Numbered from the stretch's first letter, positions 36,269 through 46,460 are shown. The stretch: DNA of 64,000 bases from Pedobacter sp. BMA (GCF_001027745.1 NZ_LECU01000005.1:186001-250000); one strand, 5' to 3'. Notes: generated by a model from the sequence alone, not told the origin. A program made the numbers and translations.

Positions 36269-36294
36269 TAAAGGCTTCCTATTGGAAGCCTTTA
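36269..36294. terminator. Bidirectional hairpin between convergent genes
   Basis: An 11-bp stem (36269-36279 with 36284-36294, containing AAAGGCTTCC and its complement) closes the loop TATT. It separates the lipoprotein gene from the convergent hypothetical gene at 36299 and can serve both directions. Confidence 0.75.
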
Positions 36295-36298
36295 ACTG

Positions 36299-36541
36299 TT
36301 AATTTTCAATAATCTGATAGTTCACATTCACCCTTTTCGGGTAATTGCTCTCCTCAAAATTTAAAGAAACGAAAGCTGCATTTTGATGCAGTTCATTCCT
36401 AAGTGCATCTTCAAAATGAAACTGAAGTTCTTTCTCTGCGCGCTCCCTTGGTTCAGTTAATAAATTCCTGTCGCTTAAATTTTCCGGCAATAAGGTGATG
36501 TCACAATTTCCCTCACTTATTTCTTTGACTAAGTATTTCAT
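36299..36541 (-). CDS. Hypothetical small protein
   Basis: This 80-residue soluble protein is acidic with no signal peptide or membrane helix. It has a probable helix with ERAEKELQFHFEDALRNEL in the middle and a beta-strand end (RVNVNYQII). I do not recognise a family. It is supported by an ATG start, a stop that abuts a bidirectional terminator and normal amino-acid content. It is alone on its strand between two plus-strand units. Confidence 0.6.
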   Translation of the reverse strand: MKYLVKEISEGNCDITLLPENLSDRNLLTEPRERAEKELQFHFEDALRNELHQNAAFVSLNFEESNYPKRVNVNYQIIEN

Positions 36542-36874
36542 TTGTTCGGCTCGTTCTTCCTTTTATGTGTTATCAAAAACGCGGTCAAAAATATGTGAAT
36601 AGATGATTGTTCCTGTAATCTCAAAGTTAATTTTAAACGGTACCTGCATTAACAACTGTATACCAAATAGATACAAACGAAAAATTAAAGTAAATAAAAC
36701 CAAATGCATCAGCAATACGTTCATATCCGTTTTAAGATACATAAAAAATTATCCTGCAGCCGCCTGAAAAGCCTATTTTCCATCCCCGTACAAGGTGAAA
36801 GTGTTTGAATGATATAGAATAATTTGTATGAAGATGTTATATTCGTTAAAGTTTTGTAAGCATCCCCCCAATTA
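36542..36874. other. AT-rich gap before the PAS kinase gene
   Basis: This 333-bp gap has no convincing gene; a minus-strand frame running 36721-36948 overlaps the kinase and is a shadow. Several TTTG and TATATT words are present, but none forms a full TTG-N19-TAnnTTTG promoter. It probably holds the divergent promoters of the flanking genes. Confidence 0.4.
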
Positions 36875-39457
36875 ATGAACGATTTAAATTCTCCCTTGTT
36901 TAAGGCTATTTTTGAAACTGAGATACCCAGAGTTGTATTGAAAGCCAATGCGCCGGATTTTACTATTTTGGCATATAATCAGGCTTATGATGATAGTACC
37001 CATAACCATGGCAGAAATTTAACAGGACTTTCGTTGTGGGAAGCTTATCCCGATAACGATTCTCCTGTAGGAAAAATGCTGCTCTCAGAGGGTTTATTAA
37101 CTGTTACAAGAGATAAAAAAAACCTCAAACTTCCTGTTTTACAATACCAGATCCCAACAGAAGAGGGATCTCAAAAAGAGGACAGCTGGTGGCAGATTGA
37201 AATTATTCCGGTGCTGGGTGCTTCCGGAGAGGTTGACCTGTTAATTACAAACAACCGTAATCTTACTGAACAGATTTTAAGTGAACGAAAACTGAATTCT
37301 TCTTTAAAACGTGAAGAAGATTTAAATATGGCCCTGGCCGAAACACATGAAGAGCTTGCCGCTTCAAATGAAGAGTTACAGGCAAGTGTGGAAGAACTAT
37401 TGAATGCAAATGAGGCATTAAGTCAATCGCAGGGAGACCTGGAATTCCTCAATATTGAACTTGAAGAACGGATAGCCTTACGCACGAAAGACCTGGAATC
37501 CAATCGGCATCTCCTGGAGAATATTATTCAAACCACTCCTGTTGCCATGACTTTGTTGCGCGGAGATGATTTAATTATTGAACATCCTAATCCTCACATG
37601 CTGCACATCTGGCAAAGAAGTCGTGAGCAAACCGTTGGAAGAAAAATAACCGACGTATTTCCCGAACTTCACGAGCAGCAATTTCCCGCTTTGCTGGCGG
37701 AAGTTTTTAAGACAGGCAAGAAAATTGCTATGCCGGAGGTACCTGTAGACATATCATATACCGATGGTAGCCGCAAACTGATCTATGTTAATTTTTCATA
37801 CGATCCAATTTTCGATGATGCGGGAAAAGCGGAATATATTCTGGCAACAGTAATAGATATTACGGAAATCGTAGAAAACAGAAAACTACTGGAAACCAAC
37901 CGCTTCGACCTTCAGGTAATCGGAGAAGAACTCGCAGCTTCCAATGAAGAACTGGCTGCTACAAACGAAGAGCTGGCAGCAACAAACGAGGAATTGCAGG
38001 AGTCGCAGGAAAACCTTTTCAAAAATAACGAAGCACTAAGCAACGCTGAAGAAAGTCTGCGACTGGCTTTGGAATCCGGTAATTTAGGAACCTACAGTGT
38101 AGATTTATCCAGCAGAAAGTTTAATATTTCTGCAAGAGCCAGAGAATTTTATGGGCTTGAACCTGATGGAGATGTCTATTGGAACGAAATCACAGCAACG
38201 GTTGTGCCCGAATACCTTCCTGTGATCGAACAGGCGAGGAAAGATGCAATTCTTAATGGACTACCTTATGATGTTCAATACCCTATTGTTCCCAAGTCTG
38301 GCAACCAGATCAGATGGATCCGGGTAGTTGGCAAGAGTATTAGCGCTACAGAAGCCAAATCCGGAAGGTTTATTGGTGTCATCATCGACATTACTCAGGA
38401 GGTGGAACACCGGAATGAAATTGAGGAAAGTGAGAGACGATTCAGAACGATGGCTGAAGGTACCGATGTGCTGATTTCTGTAGGTGATGAAACTGGAGAC
38501 GCAGTGTACTTTAACCAGGCTTGGATAGATCTTACCGGGATTGAAATGAACAAGCTTTTAGGCACGCAATGGACTAAGCTCATTCATCCGGAAGATAAAG
38601 ACCTGTTTTGGGGAGTTTACCTTTCCGCTTTTGAAAAACAGATTCCTTTTACCGGAGAGTTCAGAATTTTAAATAAAGAGGGTGATTATCGCTGGCTCTT
38701 GGCCAAAGGCCCTCCGCGGTTTAATGAAGACGGATCATTTGAAGGCTACATTTGTTCATGCATTGATATTACTGATCTCAAAAGAGATGAGCAACGTAAA
38801 AATGATTTCATTGGAATGGTGAGCCATGAACTAAAAACGCCTTTAACGGCTATAAACGGCTTTGTACAGGTTCTGCAAAGCAAAGCAAAAAAGGAAAGTA
38901 ACGATTACTTTTTGCTCGCCCTGGATAAAACACTAAATCAGATCAGAAAAATGACCACCATGATCAATGGATTTCTGAATGTTTCGAGGTTAGAATCTGC
39001 ACAGCTTGTCATTCAGAAAGGTGAATTCAACCTGAACAAACTCCTTGCTGAAATGGTTGAAGAAAGCGACCTGATTCAATATTCGCACACCATTACATTA
39101 TCAGTAAAAGAAAACATTACCATTAATGCCGACCGGGATAAAATCGGCAACGTTATTTCCAATCTGTTAAGTAATGCAATAAAATACTCAGCAGCAGGCA
39201 CAGCTGTTCATGTCAGCTGTAACATTACCGGGAATGAAGTAACGGTGAGCGTCGCTGATCAAGGTATCGGAATCAGCGGCGATGATGCGAAAAAGTTATT
39301 TCAGCGCTATTATAGAGTTGGCAGCAACCAAACGATATCTGGCTTTGGTATTGGCCTATACCTGAGTGCTGAAATTGTTCAGCGTCATGGCGGTAAGATA
39401 TGGGTTGAAAGCATAGAAGGTAAAGGAAGTATCTTTATGTTCAGTTTGCCATTATAA
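36875..39457 (+). CDS. Soluble multi-PAS sensor histidine kinase
   Basis: The 860-residue protein has no signal peptide or membrane helix, so it senses in the cytosol. Four PAS-like modules can be placed at about 1-130, 210-330, 395-515 and 520-640. Two coiled-coil linkers (about 155-205 and 345-390) are built from near-identical EELAASNEEL heptads. HisKA follows with SHELKTPL (His651) and then an ATPase domain with NLLSNAIKYS, DQGIGIS and GFGIGLYLSAEI. No receiver or response-regulator gene is adjacent, so it is an orphan kinase. The TolC/RND operon starts 130 bp downstream on the same strand, but no functional link is shown. Confidence 0.92.
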   Translation: MNDLNSPLFKAIFETEIPRVVLKANAPDFTILAYNQAYDDSTHNHGRNLTGLSLWEAYPDNDSPVGKMLLSEGLLTVTRDKKNLKLPVLQYQIPTEEGSQKEDSWWQIEIIPVLGASGEVDLLITNNRNLTEQILSERKLNSSLKREEDLNMALAETHEELAASNEELQASVEELLNANEALSQSQGDLEFLNIELEERIALRTKDLESNRHLLENIIQTTPVAMTLLRGDDLIIEHPNPHMLHIWQRSREQTVGRKITDVFPELHEQQFPALLAEVFKTGKKIAMPEVPVDISYTDGSRKLIYVNFSYDPIFDDAGKAEYILATVIDITEIVENRKLLETNRFDLQVIGEELAASNEELAATNEELAATNEELQESQENLFKNNEALSNAEESLRLALESGNLGTYSVDLSSRKFNISARAREFYGLEPDGDVYWNEITATVVPEYLPVIEQARKDAILNGLPYDVQYPIVPKSGNQIRWIRVVGKSISATEAKSGRFIGVIIDITQEVEHRNEIEESERRFRTMAEGTDVLISVGDETGDAVYFNQAWIDLTGIEMNKLLGTQWTKLIHPEDKDLFWGVYLSAFEKQIPFTGEFRILNKEGDYRWLLAKGPPRFNEDGSFEGYICSCIDITDLKRDEQRKNDFIGMVSHELKTPLTAINGFVQVLQSKAKKESNDYFLLALDKTLNQIRKMTTMINGFLNVSRLESAQLVIQKGEFNLNKLLAEMVEESDLIQYSHTITLSVKENITINADRDKIGNVISNLLSNAIKYSAAGTAVHVSCNITGNEVTVSVADQGIGISGDDAKKLFQRYYRVGSNQTISGFGIGLYLSAEIVQRHGGKIWVESIEGKGSIFMFSLPL

Positions 39458-39540
39458 CCATCTTTGTTGTCTTGAAATCATCATTAAGTAACAATTCGAA
39501 TATTATTTGATTTAAATAAGTTTTGATTTGAACTACATAC

Positions 39541-39569
39541 TTTGATATTGCTGTGAAAAATTACATTTG
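39541..39569 (+). promoter_or_regulatory. Predicted promoter of the TolC/RND/AraC efflux operon
   Basis: TTTG (39541-39544) and TACATTTG (39562-39569) match the Bacteroidota -33 and -7 elements with a 17-bp spacer. The -7 element ends 18 bp before ATG 39588, so the 5' leader would be short. Confidence 0.5.
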
Positions 39570-39587
39570 CCGTGTAAATTATACACT

Positions 39588-40979
39588 ATGTCACGTAGAT
39601 TCTTATTTTATCCACTACTATCATTAATTCTTTTCTCATCAAGCTACTGCGGCGCTCAAACCTTATCGTTAAAAGAAGCTGTAAATACCGCGTTAAAGAA
39701 TTACGGCACGATAAGAGCAAAAGAAAGCTATGCCAATGCATCCAAAGCAACCATACAGCAAACAAAAAGAGAATACCTGCCTAATCTTAACCTGAGTGCG
39801 CAGCAGGATTACGGCACAATCAATGGTCAGAACGGCCCTCAATACGGGTTAGGAGGTCTCGGTACGGCTGCCTCCGGACCAGCCCTTGATAAACAGAACT
39901 GGAATGCTGCCTTTGGTGCGTTATATCTAGCCAACATTAACTGGGACTTCTTTACTTTTGGCAGAACGAGGGAGCGCATCCAGGTGGCCAATGCAGCTTA
40001 CCGAAGAGATCAGCAAGACCTGGAACAGGAAAAATTTCAGCAGGAAATAAGGGTTTCCGCAGCCTACCTCAACCTCCTTGCCGCACAACGCATTACACGC
40101 TCGCAGGAAAAAAACCTTTCTCGGGCCGTTACCTTCAAAAACACAGCTACAGTCCGGGCTAAAAACGGATTGAATCCAGGTGTGGATTCTTCTTTCGCGA
40201 ATGCAGAAGTATCAGCAGCAAAAATATCGTTGACAAAGGCCAGAGATTTGGAACAGGAACAAGCCAACAGACTGAGCGTGTTAATGGGATCAAGTGCGGT
40301 TTCTTATCAGCTCGATACCAGTTCCATTACCCGCATACCAACAAACCTGCTCACTGATACCACCGGAAAATCCGGACACCCGCTTTTAAAATTCTACCAG
40401 AACAGGTTCGACGTAAGTCAGCAGCAGGTGAATTACCTTAAAAAACTTTATTACCCTAGTTTTTCACTCTTTGGTGTGCTACAAGGCAGAGGCTCAGGCT
40501 TTAGTTCTGGTTATGCCCTTGATCAAGCGGCATTCAGCACAAGCTACGCCGACGGAATTAATCCAACCCGTGGAAACTATTTGATTGGAATAGGAATGAC
40601 CTGGAATATCAGCAGCCTGCTCAAGAACCACCCGCAGGTAAGGGCACAGGAATATACCAGTCAGGGATTAAAAGAAGAATATAATCTGGTTGATCAGCAA
40701 TTGAAAGCTCAGCTACTCTTGGCAGAAACCAAGCTAAATAACGCCCTTCAAAATTATCGTGAGGCACCTATACAGGTAAAAGCTGCATCCGATGCCTACC
40801 TGCAAAAAAGTACCCTATACAAGAACGGGCTAACCAACCTTGTAGACCTTACCCAGACATTATTTGCTTTGAACAGGGCAGAAACCGACCGCGATATCGC
40901 CTACACGAACGTTTGGCAGGCGCTGCTGCTAAAATCGGCTGCAATTGGCAACTATGAAGTATTTATTAACGAATTTTAA
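39588..40979 (+). CDS. TolC-family outer-membrane efflux protein
   Basis: This 463-residue protein has a signal peptide ending in CGAQ and the duplicated helical-hairpin pattern of TolC channels: LSLKEAVNTALKNYGTIRAKE at the start, alternating long helices, and KSTLYKNGLTNLVDLTQTL near the end. It should form the outer-membrane duct of a tripartite pump with the RND and adaptor genes that follow (12 and 12 bp gaps). ATG 39588 begins the signal peptide; a TTG at 39567 would add seven residues before it. It lacks the lipobox seen in the other TolC in this window. Confidence 0.92.
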   Translation: MSRRFLFYPLLSLILFSSSYCGAQTLSLKEAVNTALKNYGTIRAKESYANASKATIQQTKREYLPNLNLSAQQDYGTINGQNGPQYGLGGLGTAASGPALDKQNWNAAFGALYLANINWDFFTFGRTRERIQVANAAYRRDQQDLEQEKFQQEIRVSAAYLNLLAAQRITRSQEKNLSRAVTFKNTATVRAKNGLNPGVDSSFANAEVSAAKISLTKARDLEQEQANRLSVLMGSSAVSYQLDTSSITRIPTNLLTDTTGKSGHPLLKFYQNRFDVSQQQVNYLKKLYYPSFSLFGVLQGRGSGFSSGYALDQAAFSTSYADGINPTRGNYLIGIGMTWNISSLLKNHPQVRAQEYTSQGLKEEYNLVDQQLKAQLLLAETKLNNALQNYREAPIQVKAASDAYLQKSTLYKNGLTNLVDLTQTLFALNRAETDRDIAYTNVWQALLLKSAAIGNYEVFINEF

Positions 40980-40991
40980 CAGGCTATATCA

Positions 40992-43900
40992 ATGAATTTA
41001 ATACGTTTCGCACTACGCAAGCCCATTTCCATACTCGTTTTGGTGGCGGGATTATTTTTCTTCGGGATAGGTGCAATCAACCAGATCAAGGTTGATATTT
41101 TACCACAGATGAATTTGCCTGTAATCTATATTGCCCACCCATTTGGCGGTTACACTCCATCGCAAATGGAAGCTTATTTCGGAAAGCAATATGTGAACAT
41201 CCTTCTTTTTGCAAATGGCATCAAAAGCATTGAAACTAAAAATACGCAGGGTTTAATGCTGATGAAACTCACCTACTATGAGGGAACCAATATGGCGCAG
41301 GCGGCGGCAGAGCTTAGTGCCCTTTCTAACAGAGCCCAGGCGATATTCCCGCCGGGATCACAGCCCCCTTTCGTCATCCGTTTTGATGCCTCATCTTTGC
41401 CTGTTGGGCAGCTGGTATTGAGCAGTGCCACGCGAACCAACAATGAATTGCAGGATATGGCAAACACCTATATCCGTCCGGGCTTCTCCGCAATTCCGGG
41501 TTTGTTGTCCCCCGCCCCTTTTGGTGGAAGTCCGCGTACAATTGAAATAAATGTTAATCCTTCGCTGCTGCGTTCACACAACCTTACGGTAGATCAGGTG
41601 GTAGAAGCCATCAGACTGAATAACCAGACGGCCCCATCAGGAAATGTTAGAATTGGCGATAAAAACTACCTGACCCCAACAAACTATACCATCAAAAAAG
41701 TTAAAGATTTTGAAACTATTCCACTCTTTAAAGGTGGCGTCCAAAATTTACAGCTGAAAGATGTCGCCACCATCAAAGACGGTGCAGATCTGGTTGCAGG
41801 CTATGCACTGATCAATGGCAAACGTTCGGTATACCTGAGCATTGCAAAATCTGGTGATGCTTCCACCTGGGATGTAGTAAAGAACCTGAAGAAAAACTTA
41901 CCGAATATTCAAAACTCCCTGCCCGAAGACGTAAAATTATCCTACGAATTCGACCAGTCAGTGTATGTAATTAATGCTGTCAAGAGTCTGGTGAGTGAGG
42001 GTGCAATCGGAGCAATTCTCACCGGCCTGATGGTATTGCTCTTTTTGGGTGATAAACGGGCCGCATTAATTGTAATTTTAACTATTCCAACCTCCATTAT
42101 TGCCGGCGTTTTATTCCTTAAGCTTTTTGGGCAAACCATTAACATCATGACGCTTAGTGGTCTGGCTCTGGCCATTGGTATTCTGGTAGACGAATCAACG
42201 GTTACCATTGAGAATATCCACCAGCATTTCGACATGGGAAAACCCAAGGCATTGGCCATATGGGATGCCTGTAAGGAAATTGCATTTCCAAAGCTTTTGA
42301 TCCTCCTTTGTATTCTAGCCGTTTTTGCCCCTGCATTTACCATGACAGGCATACCCGGCGCACTATTTTTACCACTGGCACTGGCCATAGGCTTCTCCAT
42401 GGTCGTATCCTTTTTACTGTCGCAGACTTTTGTCCCCATTATGGCAAACTGGCTGATGGTTGCCCATCCTAAAAAAGGTGCTGAACATCACCCGGGGATG
42501 ACTCAGGACGAAGCAGATTTCAAAGCTACCGGAATTCCCCTCGAATCAGAAAAAGACACTTTAAATCAGAAGAAAGTATTGGTAGAGCGTGAAGATTTTA
42601 ACGATGACGGAAAGATCAGTTTCTTTGATAAGTTCAGAAACAGATTCATGCGCTTTATCGACAGGATTATGCCGTACCGGAAGCCGGTAGTAATCATATA
42701 CCTGATCGCCATCGTTAGCCTTGCCGCACTGCTGCTGATGAATATCGGTCGCGACGTACTACCCAGAGTAAACTCAAGCCAGTTCCAGCTCCGGATCAAA
42801 GCTGCCGATGGCACACGTCTGGAGCGTACAGAAGAGAAAGCAAATATTGTATTAGCGGAGCTTAAAAAAATGGTAGGCGCTGAACACGTTGGCATATCAT
42901 CTGTTTATGTTGGTCAGCATCCTGCTCAATATTCAGTGAATCCCATCTATCAGTTTATGGCCGGACCGCATGAAGCTGTTTTTCAAGTGAGTTTAAAGGA
43001 TTTTGAAGAAGATATGGACGATTTCAAGGATGAATTTCGTGCACGTATCAAAAAGGCATCACCTGATCTTCAGCTTTCATTTGAACCGATAGAGCTGACA
43101 GATAAAGTATTAAGTCAGGGCTCCCCGACGCCTGTTGAAATCCGCATCTCGGGAAAAAATAAAAAGCTCAACGAAAAGTACGCCGACAAGGTATTGAAAG
43201 AGTTGAAAGAAATCTCTTACATGCGTGATGTTCAGATTGCACAGCCGATTAAATACCCATCACTGAATATCGACATCGACAGAACCCGGGCAGCACAGAT
43301 TGGCGTGGATATGGCTGACATCTCCAGGTCGCTGATTGCATCTACCTCTTCATCCCGCTATACAGATAAAAATATATGGCTGGATGAAAAAGCTGCACTA
43401 CCTTATAGTGTACAAGTACAGGTACCACTAAACCAGATGACAAGTAAAGATGATATTGGTGAAATCCCCTTGTTAAGAAACACGGCAAGGCCGGTGTTGA
43501 GCGATGTGGCGAAAATTACTCCCGATACTACGTACGGTGAAAACGATAATGTGGGGGCTTTGCCTTTTCTATCTGTTACCGCCAACCTATACCACAAAGA
43601 TCTGGGCAAGGCTTCGGTAGATGTGGATAAAGCGATTAAAAATTTAGGTGAATTGCCCAGGGGTCTAAATGTTTCAGCTGTAGGCTTAAGTAAAGTATTA
43701 ACCGAAACATTGGATAGTCTGCAATCGGGTTTACTGGTAGCCATTGTGGTGATCTTCCTCATGCTCGCTGCAAACTTCCAGTCATTTAAAGTTCCATTAG
43801 TCATCCTGGCTACCGTTCCGGCAGTAATCCTGGGCTCATTATTATTACTAACGCTAACAGGTTCAACCCTCAACCTTCAGTCGTATATGGGGATCATCAT

Positions 43901-44276
43901 GTCGGTAGGTGTATCCATTGCCAACGCTGTTCTACTCATCACCAATGCCGAACAGCTTAGAAAGCATAATGGAAACGCACTCGAATCAGCAAGAGAGGCA
44001 GCGGCTTTGCGTTTACGTCCAATTATCATGACCAGCATCGCCATGATTGCAGGTATGCTGCCGATGGCCATTGGCCATGGCGAAGGCGGTGGTGCAGTAT
44101 CTCCGCTGGGCCGCGCCGTAATCGGAGGTTTGCTGGCATCAACATTCGCGGTATTAATTGTACTCCCGCTTGTATTTGCTTGGGTACAGGGCAAACAGGA
44201 TACCAATTCATTGTCGTTGGATCCTGAAGATCCGGAAAGTTTACACTATATTAAAGGTTTAGCAGAAAACGAATAA
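40992..44276 (+). CDS. RND-family efflux permease with EF-hand-like cytosolic loop
   Basis: The 1094-residue inner-membrane pump has the RND plan of 12 helices and two large periplasmic loops. TM4 carries ILVDESTVTIEN (Asp400), where drug exporters usually have two adjacent aspartates; here the second is Glu401. FGQTINIMTLSGLALAIG and the C-terminal MTSIAMIAGMLPMA are family blocks. Between TM6 and TM7 a hydrophilic insertion includes EDFNDDGKISFFD (residues 534-546), with acidic or polar residues at positions 1, 3, 5, 9 and 12 as in an EF-hand. Substrate is unknown; its sequence lies between HAE1 and heavy-metal types. Confidence 0.92.
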   Translation: MNLIRFALRKPISILVLVAGLFFFGIGAINQIKVDILPQMNLPVIYIAHPFGGYTPSQMEAYFGKQYVNILLFANGIKSIETKNTQGLMLMKLTYYEGTNMAQAAAELSALSNRAQAIFPPGSQPPFVIRFDASSLPVGQLVLSSATRTNNELQDMANTYIRPGFSAIPGLLSPAPFGGSPRTIEINVNPSLLRSHNLTVDQVVEAIRLNNQTAPSGNVRIGDKNYLTPTNYTIKKVKDFETIPLFKGGVQNLQLKDVATIKDGADLVAGYALINGKRSVYLSIAKSGDASTWDVVKNLKKNLPNIQNSLPEDVKLSYEFDQSVYVINAVKSLVSEGAIGAILTGLMVLLFLGDKRAALIVILTIPTSIIAGVLFLKLFGQTINIMTLSGLALAIGILVDESTVTIENIHQHFDMGKPKALAIWDACKEIAFPKLLILLCILAVFAPAFTMTGIPGALFLPLALAIGFSMVVSFLLSQTFVPIMANWLMVAHPKKGAEHHPGMTQDEADFKATGIPLESEKDTLNQKKVLVEREDFNDDGKISFFDKFRNRFMRFIDRIMPYRKPVVIIYLIAIVSLAALLLMNIGRDVLPRVNSSQFQLRIKAADGTRLERTEEKANIVLAELKKMVGAEHVGISSVYVGQHPAQYSVNPIYQFMAGPHEAVFQVSLKDFEEDMDDFKDEFRARIKKASPDLQLSFEPIELTDKVLSQGSPTPVEIRISGKNKKLNEKYADKVLKELKEISYMRDVQIAQPIKYPSLNIDIDRTRAAQIGVDMADISRSLIASTSSSRYTDKNIWLDEKAALPYSVQVQVPLNQMTSKDDIGEIPLLRNTARPVLSDVAKITPDTTYGENDNVGALPFLSVTANLYHKDLGKASVDVDKAIKNLGELPRGLNVSAVGLSKVLTETLDSLQSGLLVAIVVIFLMLAANFQSFKVPLVILATVPAVILGSLLLLTLTGSTLNLQSYMGIIMSVGVSIANAVLLITNAEQLRKHNGNALESAREAAALRLRPIIMTSIAMIAGMLPMAIGHGEGGGAVSPLGRAVIGGLLASTFAVLIVLPLVFAWVQGKQDTNSLSLDPEDPESLHYIKGLAENE

Positions 44277-44288
44277 CAGCACAAACAA

Positions 44289-45386
44289 ATGAAAAATAAC
44301 ACATTCTCATCATCCATTACCATTACTGCCTTAATCATTTTAAGCGCAATCTACGGCTGTAATCATTCAGAAAAACAAGAGGCTAAAAAAGAAAAAGAAC
44401 CAGCAATTGCCACCTTTGATCTTAAAAAAGATAAATTGTCTACTGCTCTCAGCCTCCCCGGTGAACTGATTGCTTTGCAGCAGGTAGATCTATATGCAAA
44501 GGTAAGCAGCTTTGTAAAAACACTTAAAGTGGATATTGGTTCAGAAGTAAGCAAGGGACAATTGCTAATGACACTGGAAGCACCGGAAATGGTTTCTCAA
44601 GCGGCTGCAGCACAATCACGATTAAAAGCGCAGGAGGCGGTTTATACGGCTAGCAAAGCGAATTATAACCGTTTGTATGAAACCAGCAAAACCCCGGGTA
44701 CCATTTCAACAAATGATTTAGACCAGGCACTTGCCAGGAAAAATGCAGACCTCGCCCAGCTGGATGCCGCAAAAGCGGCCTTCAAAGAGATTGGTGCAAT
44801 ACAAGACTATCTCACCATTAGAGCACCTTTTACCGGTGTGATTTCAGCAAGAAATGTGAATCTTGGTGCCTATGTCGGGCCTACAGGTAAAGGTTCTGAT
44901 TTACCTATCTTTACGCTTCAGGATCAGAAAAACCTGCGTCTTGCAGTGTCCATACCCGAAATTTATACAGGCTATCTGACTGCCGGTGACGAGATTAACT
45001 TTACCGTTAAATCTCTACCGAATCAACAATTCAAAGCGAAGGTAAAAAGACTTTCAGGAGCGTTAGACTTGCGTTTAAGGGCTGAACGCATAGAAATGGA
45101 TGTTCCAAACCAAAATAAAACACTCCTGCCGGGCATGGTTGCAGAAGTGAATATACCTTTACCCGCTAACGCCAGTACTTTCATTATCCCGAAAAAAGCC
45201 TTGCTGGATACCAGCGAAGGATTTTATGTGCTTAAAGTAAGTAATAACAAGACAGTAAAGGTTGCTGTTAAAACAGGCAGGGAAACGGAAGATAAAATAG
45301 AGATTTTTGGCGACCTGAAAGAAGGTGAAAAACTTGTTGCAGAACCGAATGAAGAAATGCACGATGGAACGATTGTGAATCCCTAA
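44289..45386 (+). CDS. HlyD/AcrA-type membrane-fusion adaptor lipoprotein
   Basis: This 365-residue protein has a lipobox IYGC (Cys24) and the adaptor layout: barrel-sandwich half (LYAKVSSFVKTLKVDIGSEV), helical hairpin (about 100-165, QSRLKAQEAVYTASK onward), second lipoyl half (LTIRAPFTGVISARNVNLGAYV), beta-barrel and membrane-proximal domain. It links the RND pump to TolC in the periplasm. It starts 12 bp after the pump gene. The order TolC, pump, adaptor differs from the more common adaptor-first order of the second efflux operon in this window. Confidence 0.92.
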   Translation: MKNNTFSSSITITALIILSAIYGCNHSEKQEAKKEKEPAIATFDLKKDKLSTALSLPGELIALQQVDLYAKVSSFVKTLKVDIGSEVSKGQLLMTLEAPEMVSQAAAAQSRLKAQEAVYTASKANYNRLYETSKTPGTISTNDLDQALARKNADLAQLDAAKAAFKEIGAIQDYLTIRAPFTGVISARNVNLGAYVGPTGKGSDLPIFTLQDQKNLRLAVSIPEIYTGYLTAGDEINFTVKSLPNQQFKAKVKRLSGALDLRLRAERIEMDVPNQNKTLLPGMVAEVNIPLPANASTFIIPKKALLDTSEGFYVLKVSNNKTVKVAVKTGRETEDKIEIFGDLKEGEKLVAEPNEEMHDGTIVNP

Positions 45387-45408
45387 CTTTACGTTCAGGA
45401 ATAACACC

Positions 45409-46329
45409 ATGATAAATTCAATTGCAAAGAAGGAGACACTTGTTGATTTTTACAATAACCTAAAAATCCGCCTACCTGAAATTCCCATGCCCAGCCTGGG
45501 AATGATCAATGATATCGGACACTTTAATGTGTTCAACAGGGCGATCGTTTGCTCCAATCTTCCTTCTGAATTTAGCCGCCGGGATTTCTACAAGATTTCA
45601 CTCATTATCGGGAATGGCATTTTAAATTATGCCGATGCCACAATCGAAATCAAAGAGCGGGCATTATTGTTTACCAATCCCAATATCCCCTATTCCTGGG
45701 AAAGCACTTCCCCTCAGCCTAATGGCTACTTCTGCCTCTTTACCGATAATTTTATTCATAGTAAAAATGAAAGCCTGAAAGATTCTCTCCTGCTGAGGCT
45801 GAACAATTGCCCGGTGATTTGCATTGATCAGGAACAAGAGGACTACATTAAACGCATTTTTGCCAGAATGATGGATGAAATGGATGGTGATTATATCCAT
45901 AAATACGACCTGCTCCGCAACTACGTGCAGTTGATTGTACATGAGGCATTAAAGGTTCAGCCCACAGGAATGGTCCTGAAACAAAACAACGCTTCTGTTC
46001 GCATCACCTCCCTGTTTATCGAGCTTTTAGAGCGACAATTTCCTATTGGGTCGACAGAACACTCGCTGGAGCTAAAAACCGCGCAGGATTTTGCCTCTCG
46101 TTTATCAGTACATGTAAATCACCTGAACCATGTAGTAAAAGAAGTAACCGGCAAAACAACGTCCGAACACATTACCGGGCGGATTACCGCAGAGGCAGTT
46201 GCTTTACTCAAAAATACAGATTGGAACATCTCTCAAATTGCCTATTGTCTGGGTTTTGAATATCCTGCCAATTTCAACCTTTTCTTTAAAAGAAGAATGA
46301 ATTGCACACCACGAACTTATAGAAACTAA
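45409..46329 (+). CDS. AraC-family regulator at the end of the efflux operon
   Basis: The 306-residue protein has an N-terminal cupin-like domain and a C-terminal AraC domain with ISQIAYCLGFEYPANFNLFF followed by KRRMNCTPRTY. It starts 22 bp after the adaptor gene, so it is probably the last gene of the operon and may control it. The ligand is unknown but could be a pump substrate. No terminator is evident downstream. Confidence 0.88.
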   Translation: MINSIAKKETLVDFYNNLKIRLPEIPMPSLGMINDIGHFNVFNRAIVCSNLPSEFSRRDFYKISLIIGNGILNYADATIEIKERALLFTNPNIPYSWESTSPQPNGYFCLFTDNFIHSKNESLKDSLLLRLNNCPVICIDQEQEDYIKRIFARMMDEMDGDYIHKYDLLRNYVQLIVHEALKVQPTGMVLKQNNASVRITSLFIELLERQFPIGSTEHSLELKTAQDFASRLSVHVNHLNHVVKEVTGKTTSEHITGRITAEAVALLKNTDWNISQIAYCLGFEYPANFNLFFKRRMNCTPRTYRN

Positions 46330-46460
46330 AATAGAACCTTATCCCCGAGTTGGTCCCCCGATGTTAAAGTAACAAAATCAATGCTTTAACCCTCAAAAGC
46401 TGCTTAACTTTTCGGTTATTTTAAATTTAATATTAAATTGCAGTTTCAAACCAAATATAA

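Noticed and set aside
39567..39587. TTG start for the first TolC
   Set aside because: The added residues precede the signal peptide, and the bases coincide with the predicted -7 element.
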